Of a stretch of DNA of 62,215 nt, positions 6,477-15,386 are shown piece after piece. Position 1 is the first letter of the stretch. Each line of letters begins with the position of its first letter. The translations under genes were made by a program, and so were the position numbers. The DNA lies in assembly GCA_024688685.1 (NCBI GenBank), contig JAILDX010000024.1:1-62215 (forward strand), read 5' to 3'. The notes below the pieces were generated by a model that saw only the letters and a list, made by a program, of their open reading frames with translations, was not told where the DNA came from and did not search any database. The DNA comes from Saccharofermentans sp. (GTDB lineage: Bacteria; Bacillota; Clostridia; Saccharofermentanales; Saccharofermentanaceae).

Positions 6477-8042
6477 ATGGTTCATTTTGGTTTTTCTTAT
6501 GTGGGGCTTCTGTTCCTGATAATGCTCTTTGTGCCGAATATCATTTGGGCGAAGAACAAACCTGAAGATTACTACAGGTATGTTAAGAACGAGAATAAGT
6601 TCCTGTTGTTTCTGGAGAGATGCGGTGAGGTTCTCGTGAGCTGTCTCGCGCTGATCTTTTCAGATCTTAATGTAAGGTTCGAATCGATCTGGAGCCTCTG
6701 GCTTCTTGTGGCGTTCCTGTTCATGGTCCTGTATGAGCTTTACTGGATCAGATATTTCAGAAGTGCAAAGACAATGAAGGACATGTATTCAAGTTTTGCA
6801 GGGTTCCCGGTTGCCGGTGCATCTCTGCCGTGTCTTGCGTTCTTCTGCCTCGGAATATACGGGATTAACATCTTCCTTACCGTGGCATCTCTGATCCTGT
6901 CAGTCGGCCATATCGGAATACATCTGATGCACCGCAGGGAGGTTGCCGCACCCAAAAAGAAAAAGGTCATCTTTACCGTTATCAAGGTTATCATTGCGGT
7001 CCCTGTCGTGTTCCTTCTCAGCGTAACTGTTGTGTCGATCGCGATGCGCAATTACAACTGGTTCTCATGCTGCACGGATACTTCAAAGGGCGTGTGTGAA
7101 TCAACATACATTCCGATAGGTGGGCAGGAGCAGTATGTACTCATCCGCGGAAAGGACAAGACTAATCCTGTAATTCTTTACCTTCACGGCGGACCGGCAG
7201 GTCCGGATACGTGCATTTCCAATTCATTTATGGACGGTCTTCTTAATGATTACACTGTTGTCGCATGGAATCAGAGAGGCTGCGGCAGGACATACTTCAG
7301 GAACATAAAGACTGATCCGGACAACCGCACTGTTACTTTTGAGAGAGCACTCGAAGATGTCGACGAGCTGGTCGATTATCTTTGCGGCAGATTCGGTCAG
7401 GAAAAAATCATCCTTGTTGGTCATTCGTACGGGACTATGCTCGGTGCGAATTACATACGGATGCACCCGGAGAAGATACGGGCATTTGTTGGAATAGGAC
7501 AGTTCGTTGATGAAGGCCGTTCTGACGAGATGTCATATGAGGAGGCCATGGCAAATGCAAGGGCGCAGGGTGCTGATACTTCTTCGCTGGAGGCAACATA
7601 TGCTGCTTGTCAGGAAAGTGAAGATCTCCTGACAAAGATAAACATCCGCGGCGCGATGGCTCCGTATCTGCCTTCAGGTATTGAAGCCAATACGATCCTG
7701 ATGTCGATGTTCTCGCCCTACACCGGTTACGACGATCTCATGTGGACTCTTAAGCAGGCGGATCTCAATGAATATGTGAATCTCAATAAGCCTCTGTTTG
7801 ATCTCGTCTATACCGTGAATCTCTACGATAACGGTCTTGAATACGAAGTCCCGACATTCTTCATATCCGGCGCATGTGATTACGTCTGCAACCACTATCT
7901 CGCCGAACAGTTCTGTGAGGACATATCATCACCCGTTAAGGAATACCGCGAAATAGCAAACGCCGGACATTCACCGCACTACTCTCATCCGGAAGTTTTT
8001 ACTGAATTGTTCAGAGAGATGATGAACTCGGTACAGCCATGA
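6477..8042 (+). CDS. Membrane-anchored alpha/beta hydrolase (proline iminopeptidase-like)
   Basis: The protein has two parts. Residues 1-195 hold five or so hydrophobic helices, the last (VIKVIIAVPVVFLLSVTVVSI) leading out of the membrane. Residues 210-520 are an alpha/beta hydrolase of the proline-iminopeptidase group: oxyanion motif LHGGPAGP, WNQRGCGRT, nucleophile elbow VGHSYGTM (Ser317), acid in SGACDYVC (Asp468) and His498 in NAGHSPH. The nucleophile, acid and base are all present, so it should be active on esters, amides or N-terminal prolines; the substrate is not predictable. The catalytic domain is probably extracellular because an odd number of helices precedes it, but this is a topology guess. 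Its stop overlaps the next gene by ATGA. Confidence 0.82.
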   Translation: MVHFGFSYVGLLFLIMLFVPNIIWAKNKPEDYYRYVKNENKFLLFLERCGEVLVSCLALIFSDLNVRFESIWSLWLLVAFLFMVLYELYWIRYFRSAKTMKDMYSSFAGFPVAGASLPCLAFFCLGIYGINIFLTVASLILSVGHIGIHLMHRREVAAPKKKKVIFTVIKVIIAVPVVFLLSVTVVSIAMRNYNWFSCCTDTSKGVCESTYIPIGGQEQYVLIRGKDKTNPVILYLHGGPAGPDTCISNSFMDGLLNDYTVVAWNQRGCGRTYFRNIKTDPDNRTVTFERALEDVDELVDYLCGRFGQEKIILVGHSYGTMLGANYIRMHPEKIRAFVGIGQFVDEGRSDEMSYEEAMANARAQGADTSSLEATYAACQESEDLLTKINIRGAMAPYLPSGIEANTILMSMFSPYTGYDDLMWTLKQADLNEYVNLNKPLFDLVYTVNLYDNGLEYEVPTFFISGACDYVCNHYLAEQFCEDISSPVKEYREIANAGHSPHYSHPEVFTELFREMMNSVQP

Positions 8043-8884
8043 ACCTGATAAAGATAGACGACATAAATGCTCCCGAACTTGATATATTTGCGCGCGTTAC
8101 TGAGCCGCAGTTAAGGGGATACTATGAGTCTGAGCCCGGACTGTTTCTTGCAGAGACGGGCAGCGTCATAATCAGTGCTCTTGATGCGGGTTATGAACCG
8201 TTGTCGATGCTGGTGGAGACGGGCAGGCTTGAGATCGAGGCGATGCCTGTTTTTGATGCGATCGAGAGGAACTGCGGCAAAGAGAAGAGAGATTCTCTTC
8301 CGGTCTATATCGCAGAGCAGAAAGTGATGGTCAACATGACCGGATATCATCTTGTGCGCGGCCTCTGGATGGCCTTCAGAAGGAAGCCGGAACTGTCGAT
8401 AGAAGAATTGTGCCGCGGCAGCCGGAGGATTGCGGTCCTGATGGATATAGTAAATCCCGCGAATGTAGGTGCGATAATCAGATCAGCGGCGGCGCTGGGA
8501 ATGGATGGTGTACTTCTGTCGCATGTTTCGGTGGATCCGCTTACAAGGCGTGCCGCTCGCGTAAGCATGGGCACTGTTTTCCAGATACCGTGGGCGAAAG
8601 CATCAAGGGAAGAGTCGGAGGGAACATCATTGATCGATGCGCTTCATTCATACGGATTTAAGACTGTCGCGATGGCGCTGACGGAGGATTCGACAAGCGT
8701 TGACAGCGACGAGATACGTGCAAATGACAAGCTTGCCGTAATGCTTGGCACGGAAGGATTCGGCCTGCCCAAGGAGGTTATCGCTGCAAGTGATTACCGC
8801 GTAATGATCCCGATGCATCACGGTGTTGATTCGCTGAATGTGGCCGCTGCAAGTGCAATCAGCTTCTGGGAGCTGATGAAATAA
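8039..8884 (+). CDS. TrmH/SpoU-family RNA 2'-O-methyltransferase
   Basis: A 281-residue protein with the three SpoU motifs in the C-terminal half: motif 1 DIVNPANVGAIIRSAAALG (conserved Asn and Arg), motif 2 VMLGTEGFGLPKEV, and motif 3 IPMHHGVDSLNVAAASAI, which together build the knotted AdoMet site. The N-terminal ~110 residues form a substrate-binding region of the RlmB/TrmH-like type. These enzymes methylate the 2'-OH of a ribose in tRNA or rRNA, and the exact target is not clear. The ATG overlaps the stop of the hydrolase gene (ATGA), so the CDF-lipoprotein-hydrolase-methyltransferase group may be one transcription unit. Confidence 0.88.
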   Translation: MNLIKIDDINAPELDIFARVTEPQLRGYYESEPGLFLAETGSVIISALDAGYEPLSMLVETGRLEIEAMPVFDAIERNCGKEKRDSLPVYIAEQKVMVNMTGYHLVRGLWMAFRRKPELSIEELCRGSRRIAVLMDIVNPANVGAIIRSAAALGMDGVLLSHVSVDPLTRRAARVSMGTVFQIPWAKASREESEGTSLIDALHSYGFKTVAMALTEDSTSVDSDEIRANDKLAVMLGTEGFGLPKEVIAASDYRVMIPMHHGVDSLNVAAASAISFWELMK

Positions 8885-8924
8885 AAATTTAATCAACAGC
8901 TCATTTAAAATGTGTTGCTTAAGT

Positions 8925-8946
8925 ATCAGATTCAGCTGAATCTGAT
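8925..8946. repeat. Perfect 22-bp palindrome upstream of the secreted HAD phosphatase
   Basis: ATCAGATTCAG is followed directly by its exact complement with no loop. It lies 41 nt after the methyltransferase stop and about 60 nt before the next start. It may be a dimeric-regulator site or part of a weak terminator; no U-tract follows. Confidence 0.5.
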
Positions 8947-9006
8947 CATTGCTTTATTCTTCCATATCTGACATTATGTAGTGATAAAGATTTGGAGGAT
9001 AGAACA

Positions 9007-10104
9007 ATGAAAAATAAATTGGTTTCTATATTAGTAATAGTTTCAGCGATCTCGCTGTGTACGGTAGGTTTCTGCATCAGTCCCGTTAAGAAGAGTAACA
9101 GCGGACCTGAATATGAACTGAATGAATACTGGTCAAAGGATTCAGGCGTTTCCAAGGAAATCAGGGATTATGTAGCCATGGTTACTGACGAGAGCAACCC
9201 TGATACATTCATTCCGGTTGAAGACAGAATAGCTGTATTCGATATGGATGGAACACTGACATGTGAGACATACTATACATATTACGATACGATGATGTTC
9301 ATCGAGTATTGTCTGATCGATCATCCGGAGCGTGTTTCGGACGATCTGAAGCAGGTGGCAGCGGATATCGAGCCGGGGTACAAGGCTGATGAGAGCCTGG
9401 CACGCAATTTCGCGAAAGCATATGCAGGCATGACTGTTGAGGAGTTCAGCGATTATGCGGTTGAGTTCGGTCAGCGTAAGACATCGAGCTTCAATAATAT
9501 GCGCTACATTGACGGATTCTATCTGCCGATGGTTGAACTGGTAGAGTACTTGTACGATAATGACTTTACGATATATGTTATCAGCGGAACAGAGCGTACA
9601 ACGACACGTGCGATAATCGCTAATTCGCCGATAAAGGATTACGTTACACCTGACCACGTTATCGGAACTGATTTCGAGGTGAAGGTAAGAGGCTATGAGG
9701 ATGTAAGTTCGAATATGGATTTCAAGTATGCGGATGGTGATGATCTTGTTCTTACAGGCGGATTCATTCAGAAGGATCTCAATGCAAACAAGTCGATCTA
9801 CATTGAGCGTGAGATCGGCCAGCGCCCCGTACTTGCTTTCGGAAACAGCGGAAGTGATACGAGCATGATGAACTATACGATCGACTCACGTAATCAGTAC
9901 CCGGCACGCGCCTTTATGATCATCGCTGACGACGACGTAAGGGAGTGGGGCAACCCTGATGACTGGACAACAAAGTCGGAAGAGTATTCGGCGATGGGAT
10001 ATACCCCCGTATCTATGAGGAACGATTTCGCGATGATCTATCCCGAGACCGTTACTAAGGCGGCACAGCAGTATCAGCCGATAGTTCTGGACGAGGCGGC
10101 ATAA
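9007..10104 (+). CDS. Secreted or membrane-tethered HAD phosphatase (phosphoserine-phosphatase-like)
   Basis: The start at 9007 is fixed by TTTGGAGGATAGAACA directly upstream; a more distal TTG lies inside this SD. Residues 1-22 are a signal or anchor (LVSILVIVSAISLCTVGFCI). HAD motif I is IAVFDMDGTLTCETYYTYYD (nucleophile Asp near residue 77), motif II is VISGTERTT, and motif IV is FGNSGSDTSMM; the large cap between I and II resembles HAD-IB enzymes. Export makes this an extracytoplasmic phosphatase of about 365 residues, similar to clostridial acid phosphatase-like proteins. The substrate is unknown. The stop overlaps the next ATG by one base (TAATG), so the acetyltransferase is translationally coupled. 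Confidence 0.82.
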   Translation: MKNKLVSILVIVSAISLCTVGFCISPVKKSNSGPEYELNEYWSKDSGVSKEIRDYVAMVTDESNPDTFIPVEDRIAVFDMDGTLTCETYYTYYDTMMFIEYCLIDHPERVSDDLKQVAADIEPGYKADESLARNFAKAYAGMTVEEFSDYAVEFGQRKTSSFNNMRYIDGFYLPMVELVEYLYDNDFTIYVISGTERTTTRAIIANSPIKDYVTPDHVIGTDFEVKVRGYEDVSSNMDFKYADGDDLVLTGGFIQKDLNANKSIYIEREIGQRPVLAFGNSGSDTSMMNYTIDSRNQYPARAFMIIADDDVREWGNPDDWTTKSEEYSAMGYTPVSMRNDFAMIYPETVTKAAQQYQPIVLDEAA

Positions 10105-10619
10105 TGGAATCAGCGAGGCGGGAGGATGCGCAGGAGATACTGGACCTGTACAGTTTGGTCATCGACGTGGTAAACGCATCCACCGTGCGTCTGGGATGGA
10201 ACATAGAGATCTATCCGGACAGGAGTTTTATAGACGAAGCGATCGCTGCAGGCGAGATGTGCATCCTTCGCAAAGACGAACGGATCGCAGCGGCAGCAGT
10301 CGTTAACCACAAGGTGAACCCGGAATACGATGAGATCGACTGGGAGATAAAAGACCCACCGTCCAAGATTGCAACCATACACGCACTGGCTGTCGCCCCT
10401 GACATGAGGGGCGGCAGCCTTAGTTATGCTATGCTGGCGGATATCGAGAGGTACTGCCGTGACTGCGGCGACCTCGCTGTCCATCTGGATGTTATTGATA
10501 CGAATATCCCCGCATATAAACTTTATACGCGCAATGGCTACACTGAGGTCGACTGTATAAAGATGTATTACGAGGTGGTCGGAACGCGCGAGTTCTGGAT
10601 GCTCGAGAAGGTGCTTTGA
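10104..10619 (+). CDS. GNAT-family N-acetyltransferase
   Basis: A 171-residue single-domain acetyltransferase. The cofactor loop is in IATIHALAVAPDMRGGSLSY (the R/Q-x-x-G-x-A/G position reads MRGGSL), preceded by the typical beta4 strand and followed by the conserved C-terminal PAYKLYTRNGYTEV, where Tyr is the usual general acid. The N-terminal half holds a long Asn/Trp segment (VVNASTVRLGWNIEIYPD) probably forming the acceptor site. It is translated from an ATG overlapping the phosphatase stop. No function can be assigned beyond acetyl transfer. Confidence 0.85.
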   Translation: MESARREDAQEILDLYSLVIDVVNASTVRLGWNIEIYPDRSFIDEAIAAGEMCILRKDERIAAAAVVNHKVNPEYDEIDWEIKDPPSKIATIHALAVAPDMRGGSLSYAMLADIERYCRDCGDLAVHLDVIDTNIPAYKLYTRNGYTEVDCIKMYYEVVGTREFWMLEKVL

Positions 10620-10647
10620 CCGTCTGTTTCTATTTCTCTGGTTTTTT

Positions 10648-10655
10648 GGTATAAT
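10648..10655 (+). promoter_or_regulatory. Consensus -10 box (TGGTATAAT context)
   Basis: TATAAT at 10650-10655 preceded by TGG gives an extended -10. The -35 region is weak. It would start a ~37-nt leader for the lipoprotein at 10699. Confidence 0.5.
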
Positions 10656-10698
10656 CTGTCATTATTCCATTATGTACATGGATAGGGGGAGATTAAGA

Positions 10699-11196
10699 AT
10701 GAAAAGATTTGTAAAGAAGGCAGTTGTCCTTATCGTTTCTGCAGCGCTTTTGGGTTCGGTATCGGCTTGTACCGGCCGCGACAGAGACGTAGTTAAGAGG
10801 GTAGCTGAAGTAGAGAACAGAGAGCCCGTGAAGCATGTCGATCTGCTCGATGATGATTCACTGATGGAGCGTTATTTCAATGCAGTTGAAGATTTTGATC
10901 GCGTTCAGTACGAGCAGATCGTGTTTACTTCAGACTATGACATCGGTCCGCATGAGTACCGTTTCAGAGGAGTTGTTTATCTTACTCAGGACGAGGCTGA
11001 CAGACTTCAGAATGCTTACGAATGGGAAGAGATTACGGATCCCGAGTTCGAGTTTGACCTCGTTGACATCAGCGGCGCAGGCGATGCGCCCTGGTACAGA
11101 TGCCGGCAGTTTGAGAAAGATAACTACAGCATGATAGTTCCGTATTATACGTATTTTAACGGCGAGAATCTGGTGTTTGATATTCATCAGACTTAA
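10699..11196 (+). CDS. Small lipoprotein of unknown function
   Basis: The start at 10699 follows GGGGGAG at 7-8 nt; an upstream in-frame ATG at 10672 would place the SD inside the frame. The protein of 165 residues has a lipoprotein signal (VSAALLGSVSACTG, Cys24). The mature part begins with acidic LLDDDSLMERYFNAVEDFDR and has a two-strand region with Cys in RCRQFEKD. No recognised domain. It is monocistronic, with its own promoter at 10650 and a terminator at 11221-11248. Confidence 0.7.
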   Translation: MKRFVKKAVVLIVSAALLGSVSACTGRDRDVVKRVAEVENREPVKHVDLLDDDSLMERYFNAVEDFDRVQYEQIVFTSDYDIGPHEYRFRGVVYLTQDEADRLQNAYEWEEITDPEFEFDLVDISGAGDAPWYRCRQFEKDNYSMIVPYYTYFNGENLVFDIHQT

Positions 11197-11220
11197 AGAG
11201 TGTTCTTACGTACGTTTCAG

Positions 11221-11248
11221 CGGCCCGGATTATGATCGGGTCGTTTTT
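11221..11248 (+). terminator. Intrinsic terminator
   Basis: CGGCCCG (11221-11227) pairs with CGGGTCG (11237-11243, one G-U pair) across a 9-nt loop and is followed by TTTTT. Confidence 0.75.
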
Positions 11249-11359
11249 ATTGGAATCGTCAGTTCAACATGCATCCTATCATCTTTACACTTTCAGCCGC
11301 CAAAGTGGTATCATAACTTCGATTGAAAAATGCGCGTGTTTCGTGCGATGGTGGGTATT

Positions 11360-11968
11360 ATGAATAAAAAGAAAAACAGTAAACTCCCGCTGATCATCAC
11401 CTTAAGTGTTGTCGGCGCTGCAGTTGTTGGCACAGGTATTTTCGCGATAGTGAAGCTATCTGGTAAAAAGAATGACCGCTTGATAGAGTATCCGGATGTG
11501 CAGAAGTATTTTGAGGAGAGGGCAGAGATAATCTCTGTTACGCCAGTCAAAGATTCTAAGAATACATTGTCAGAGAAATCGGTTGTCGCAGAAATGATAG
11601 AGCGAGGCTTTGACAAGTATCCGATTACTTCTAGATATTCATTTGACGGTACTTTTGGTGATCAGCTAAATGCTTCTAATGATTCTTCAGATAAGCACCC
11701 GATATATGAGACTTATTATGTTACTTCCCAAAACGATATTTGGGTTATTTCTGTAATTGATGGTAAGTATTCTGCTGCACCATCTTCATATAATCTGTTA
11801 CATGAGACAAGCGTCCCTGTTATGGTATCTGAAACAGAAGAAATCGCAAGCTATGACAGTACCACTAACAGTATTTATTTATCCATTCCGCACGAAGATG
11901 CATTGGATGTCAGGATAGTGGAAAGAATAGATGCAAGTACGATTGAATCATTGGATCTGGAGGAATGA
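11360..11968 (+). CDS. Membrane-anchored extracytoplasmic protein, unknown function
   Basis: From ATG 11360 (preceded by GGTGGG) the protein is 202 residues: a lysine-rich start, one transmembrane anchor (LPLIITLSVVGAAVVGTGIF), then a hydrophilic ectodomain with several Ser/Thr/Asp-rich strands (NDIWVISVIDGKYSA) and an acidic end. An ATG 30 nt upstream is in frame but has no SD. It lies 5 nt before the GDSL/DUF6273 gene, so the two secreted products are made from one message. From here codon use and composition become more AT-rich than the flanking housekeeping genes, as is usual for surface loci. Confidence 0.65.
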   Translation: MNKKKNSKLPLIITLSVVGAAVVGTGIFAIVKLSGKKNDRLIEYPDVQKYFEERAEIISVTPVKDSKNTLSEKSVVAEMIERGFDKYPITSRYSFDGTFGDQLNASNDSSDKHPIYETYYVTSQNDIWVISVIDGKYSAAPSSYNLLHETSVPVMVSETEEIASYDSTTNSIYLSIPHEDALDVRIVERIDASTIESLDLEE

Positions 11969-11973
11969 AGTAG

Positions 11974-14900
11974 ATGTCTTTTTATAAAATTATGCCAAAA
12001 CTGATCGTTGGTTTGATGTTATCTGTTTTTGCTATCAACAACATATCTCCTTTGATCAGTTTTGCAGATGAAGCACAAACTGAATTATTTGATGGTGGAG
12101 GTGCATCCACGAACGACAGCAGAGTGGTTGTATCGATGGGAGATTCCTATTCATCAGGTGAAGGCACGGATCCTATGTATGGAAGACGTGATCCTGCAGA
12201 TCCGAATTTCATGGATTGGCTTGCTCACAGATCTTTAAACTCATGGTCAGGCCAGCTGGTTCTTCCCGAAGTAGGTGAACTGCGTGCATATAAGTATCCG
12301 CAGTGCATTGATCCACAATGGTATTTCGTGGCTGCATCCGGAGCTACAACATATGATATAGAAGGGAAACAGAAGAAGTCTTACATCAGATCTGACGGAA
12401 CTCTTGTTAAGGATATTGAATTGCCGGCTCAGATCGATGCTCTTGATATCGTAAGAGACCGTGATATTGTACCTGAATACATTACACTGACTCTTGGCGG
12501 TAATGATCTTGGGTTTGAAAAAATAGTGACAGAAGCAGCAATGCATGTGACGTTTACTAATCCTGCCAGTCTGGCTGATATGCTTAATGATGCTACGGTA
12601 AAGCTCGACATAGGGGATGGTGATTCTCCGAGTCTCAGAGAAAGGCTGAAGTCTACATACGAGAAATTAAATGAGAGATCTACTATTGACGGGGTTCATC
12701 CTTGTATTTTGGTTGCTGGTTATCCACATCTTTTTAACGAAGATGTTTATAATGTAGCTTCAACCTGGGGGGATGACTTCAGTGCCTGTTGCATTTTTGA
12801 TTTGGAAGAAGCGGGAATGATAAATGAACGCATTGATTATTTTGATAACGCTATCGAAAGTATTGTTAATGAATTACGTGAGTCGCATAAGGGAATAAAT
12901 ATCGAGTATATTGAAATAAGGGATGCTTTTTCCGGTCATGAGGTTAATACAGCAGATGCATGGATCAATCCGGTTGTTATTTCTCATGATCAGGATCTGA
13001 TTCATAAAATCGTTACAACAAAAGAGATCAATCAAGATCTGAGCACTGCGGATAATTCAGAATTCCATATTCCGATAAGCGCATACTCAGTACATCCCAA
13101 TTTTAAAGGGACGACATATGGATACAGACAATGCTTTCAGGAGAGAATTGACTATTTGGAAGGCCTTAGCACAACTCCGGCCGTGGATTATTCGCAAATG
13201 GATTTTCGAATCGGTTCTACGGTAACTATGGGTAATTATGAAGGCGAAGATATTGAATGGATCGTATTAGACAATAATGAGAATGGTGTATTTCTGGTAA
13301 CGAAATATGCTGTTGAGGCGAGCTTGTTAGACACTCGAAATGAGCATACGGGTAGTATTACATGGGAGAACTGCACCACCCGTAACTGGCTCAACGAAGT
13401 TTTCTATGACAGTGTATTCACTCCAGAAGAGAAAGAGATCATACAGGTTACGCATGTAGTAACTCCTGATAATCCGGCCTTCGGGACTCCGGGAGGAAAT
13501 GATACTGACGATCGCTTGTTCTTGTTAAGTGATGAAGAGGCTAACCAATATTTTGCAACCCAGGATCTGAGACGTGCTTTGCCTTCTGAACGTGCTGTTA
13601 ACAATGGCGTAATCATTGACGATAACGGCAGTTATTGCAACTGGTGGCTCAGGACTCCCGGCAGTACAGATGGCGTTAGTAATGCTTTCGTAGACGGTTA
13701 CGGTACTGTGATCGAGGTTGGTAACTGTGCCACCACAGAGACTTATGGTATAAGGCCTGCTATGTGGTTAAGTGCGGATGTTAGTGCTTCTGCAAACGCT
13801 CATCAGTACGTTTCATCCGTACAAACAGGCGATACGATAACCTTTGGAGAATACCGTCAGGATGCTGATGGAACAGTCAGACCCGTAGAATGGATAGTGC
13901 TTGATATAAAAGATGGAAAAGCGCTTCTTATAAGCAAGTATGTACTTGATAATATTCAATACAGCAATGACTCCAACCCGACCGTTTGGGATCTCTGTTA
14001 TCTGCGCTCCTGGTTGAATAATCAGTTCATATATTCTGCTTTTTCAGGCGAAGAGCGATCTGTGATCGTTGATACGATTCTGAAAAATGACGATTCTCCT
14101 GGAGAGGTCATTGACGGTAACGACACGAATGATAAGGTATTTGTTCTCTCGTTAAGCGAATGTGAGCATTATTTTAATATGTCAAATGACGATCTGCATT
14201 ATTATGGCAATGATGTATGTTCATGTGAACCAACAGAATATGCTCTCTCTTCCGGATTGTCTTTAAACACTTCCGGATGCTGTCAATGGTGGACTCGCAC
14301 CTCCGGCCGCAGTAACAACAACGTTATGTATGTTGATGGAGATGGAAACATTTCGATCATCGGTGATGCTGTTGGCCGTATCCGCCGTGGAGTCAGACCT
14401 GCTATGTGGATCGATCTTGCAGGTTTGGAAAATGTGAGTTCAGCAGATGAACAACCCGTTGAAGCAACTGCAACCTGGACACGTGACGGAGACTATGTAA
14501 TCTTTGGCCGTTATGAGCAGGACAGGAATGACGATAACGGACTTGAACCGATAGAGTGGGAAATACTTGATGAACAAGACGGGAAAATGCTCCTCATAAG
14601 CAGATATGTTTTGGATGTCCATAAATTTCAGTCTGAAGGTTCCGGATATGTATCTGTTTCCTGGGAAAACTGTGATCTGCGAAGATGGCTTAATGATGAT
14701 TTCCTGAATACGGCGTTTAATACCAGTGAACAGAAGTTGATACTTCTGACAACTCTTTCTAATCCCGTTGTGACGGGGCGTCCTGAACCACTTGAAAGTA
14801 ATGATACACAGGATAAGGTCTTCTGTTTAAGTGTTGATGAGGTTTTGCAGTATTATGATTTCGATAACTGGCATGAGGATAGCCGTGGAAGTATACAGTA

Positions 14901-15177
14901 TGAATGGGGTTACAGTCATCAGTTGATCACCGCCCCTACTGATAATGTATTGCATGCCGGAGATCATGTATTAAGCGCTGAAGATATTGTAGGTACAAAC
15001 TACAGTTCGGACGTTATTGGTCAGATAGGCTGCTGGTGGTGGCTGCGTACGGTTAGCGCCGAGCCCTTATATGTGTGTGATGTAACTTATCAAGGCGGTG
15101 CCGGATGGTCACAAAGGAATCATGAAGGTAATCAGAAAGGTGTCAGACCTGTTATTTGGATCAGCACATCTGATTGA
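11974..15177 (+). CDS. Secreted SGNH/GDSL hydrolase with three DUF6273 domains
   Basis: A 1067-residue exported protein. A signal peptide (residues ~1-30) is followed by a GDSL domain: block I VVSMGDSYSSGEG with nucleophile Ser58, block III LTLGGNDLGF, and the C-terminal YSVHPNFKG with the catalytic His, so an esterase or deacetylase of the Rv0518/PKHD group is expected. Then come three tandem DUF6273 modules at about 415-610, 620-815 and 843-1066; each has EWIVLD near its start, a LRxWLN helix in the middle and a closing WWLRTxG plus G(V/I)RPAMW motif. DUF6273 is a common clostridial surface module of unknown role, probably ligand or glycan binding. No sortase motif or membrane anchor is visible at the C-terminus. 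Confidence 0.85.
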   Translation: MSFYKIMPKLIVGLMLSVFAINNISPLISFADEAQTELFDGGGASTNDSRVVVSMGDSYSSGEGTDPMYGRRDPADPNFMDWLAHRSLNSWSGQLVLPEVGELRAYKYPQCIDPQWYFVAASGATTYDIEGKQKKSYIRSDGTLVKDIELPAQIDALDIVRDRDIVPEYITLTLGGNDLGFEKIVTEAAMHVTFTNPASLADMLNDATVKLDIGDGDSPSLRERLKSTYEKLNERSTIDGVHPCILVAGYPHLFNEDVYNVASTWGDDFSACCIFDLEEAGMINERIDYFDNAIESIVNELRESHKGINIEYIEIRDAFSGHEVNTADAWINPVVISHDQDLIHKIVTTKEINQDLSTADNSEFHIPISAYSVHPNFKGTTYGYRQCFQERIDYLEGLSTTPAVDYSQMDFRIGSTVTMGNYEGEDIEWIVLDNNENGVFLVTKYAVEASLLDTRNEHTGSITWENCTTRNWLNEVFYDSVFTPEEKEIIQVTHVVTPDNPAFGTPGGNDTDDRLFLLSDEEANQYFATQDLRRALPSERAVNNGVIIDDNGSYCNWWLRTPGSTDGVSNAFVDGYGTVIEVGNCATTETYGIRPAMWLSADVSASANAHQYVSSVQTGDTITFGEYRQDADGTVRPVEWIVLDIKDGKALLISKYVLDNIQYSNDSNPTVWDLCYLRSWLNNQFIYSAFSGEERSVIVDTILKNDDSPGEVIDGNDTNDKVFVLSLSECEHYFNMSNDDLHYYGNDVCSCEPTEYALSSGLSLNTSGCCQWWTRTSGRSNNNVMYVDGDGNISIIGDAVGRIRRGVRPAMWIDLAGLENVSSADEQPVEATATWTRDGDYVIFGRYEQDRNDDNGLEPIEWEILDEQDGKMLLISRYVLDVHKFQSEGSGYVSVSWENCDLRRWLNDDFLNTAFNTSEQKLILLTTLSNPVVTGRPEPLESNDTQDKVFCLSVDEVLQYYDFDNWHEDSRGSIQYEWGYSHQLITAPTDNVLHAGDHVLSAEDIVGTNYSSDVIGQIGCWWWLRTVSAEPLYVCDVTYQGGAGWSQRNHEGNQKGVRPVIWISTSD

Positions 15178-15209
15178 TTTTTCCAATTGGCTGGGATATG
15201 ACGTAAAAC

Positions 15210-15239
15210 GACCACCGCAGGTGGTGGGGCGCGGTGGTC
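15210..15239 (+). terminator. Hairpin downstream of the GDSL gene, probable terminator
   Basis: GACCACCGC (15210-15218) pairs perfectly with GCGGTGGTC (15231-15239). Only a short T-rich stretch follows, so termination may be partial. Confidence 0.5.
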
Positions 15240-15386
15240 ATTTCGCAAATAAATTTAACCCCAAACCCCCATTTTAAGGCAAAAAATAACTTCAATTTCA
15301 CAAATTATAGTTTTTATTGTCATTCATTGCTTATAAAATAGAAGAATAAGATGAAATAATCCCTCATTCTATAAGGAGGAGTCGTT

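Noticed and set aside
15210..15240. CRISPR-like or tandem repeat signal around the GDSL terminator
   Set aside because: It is a single hairpin; no regularly spaced repeats are found anywhere in the window.
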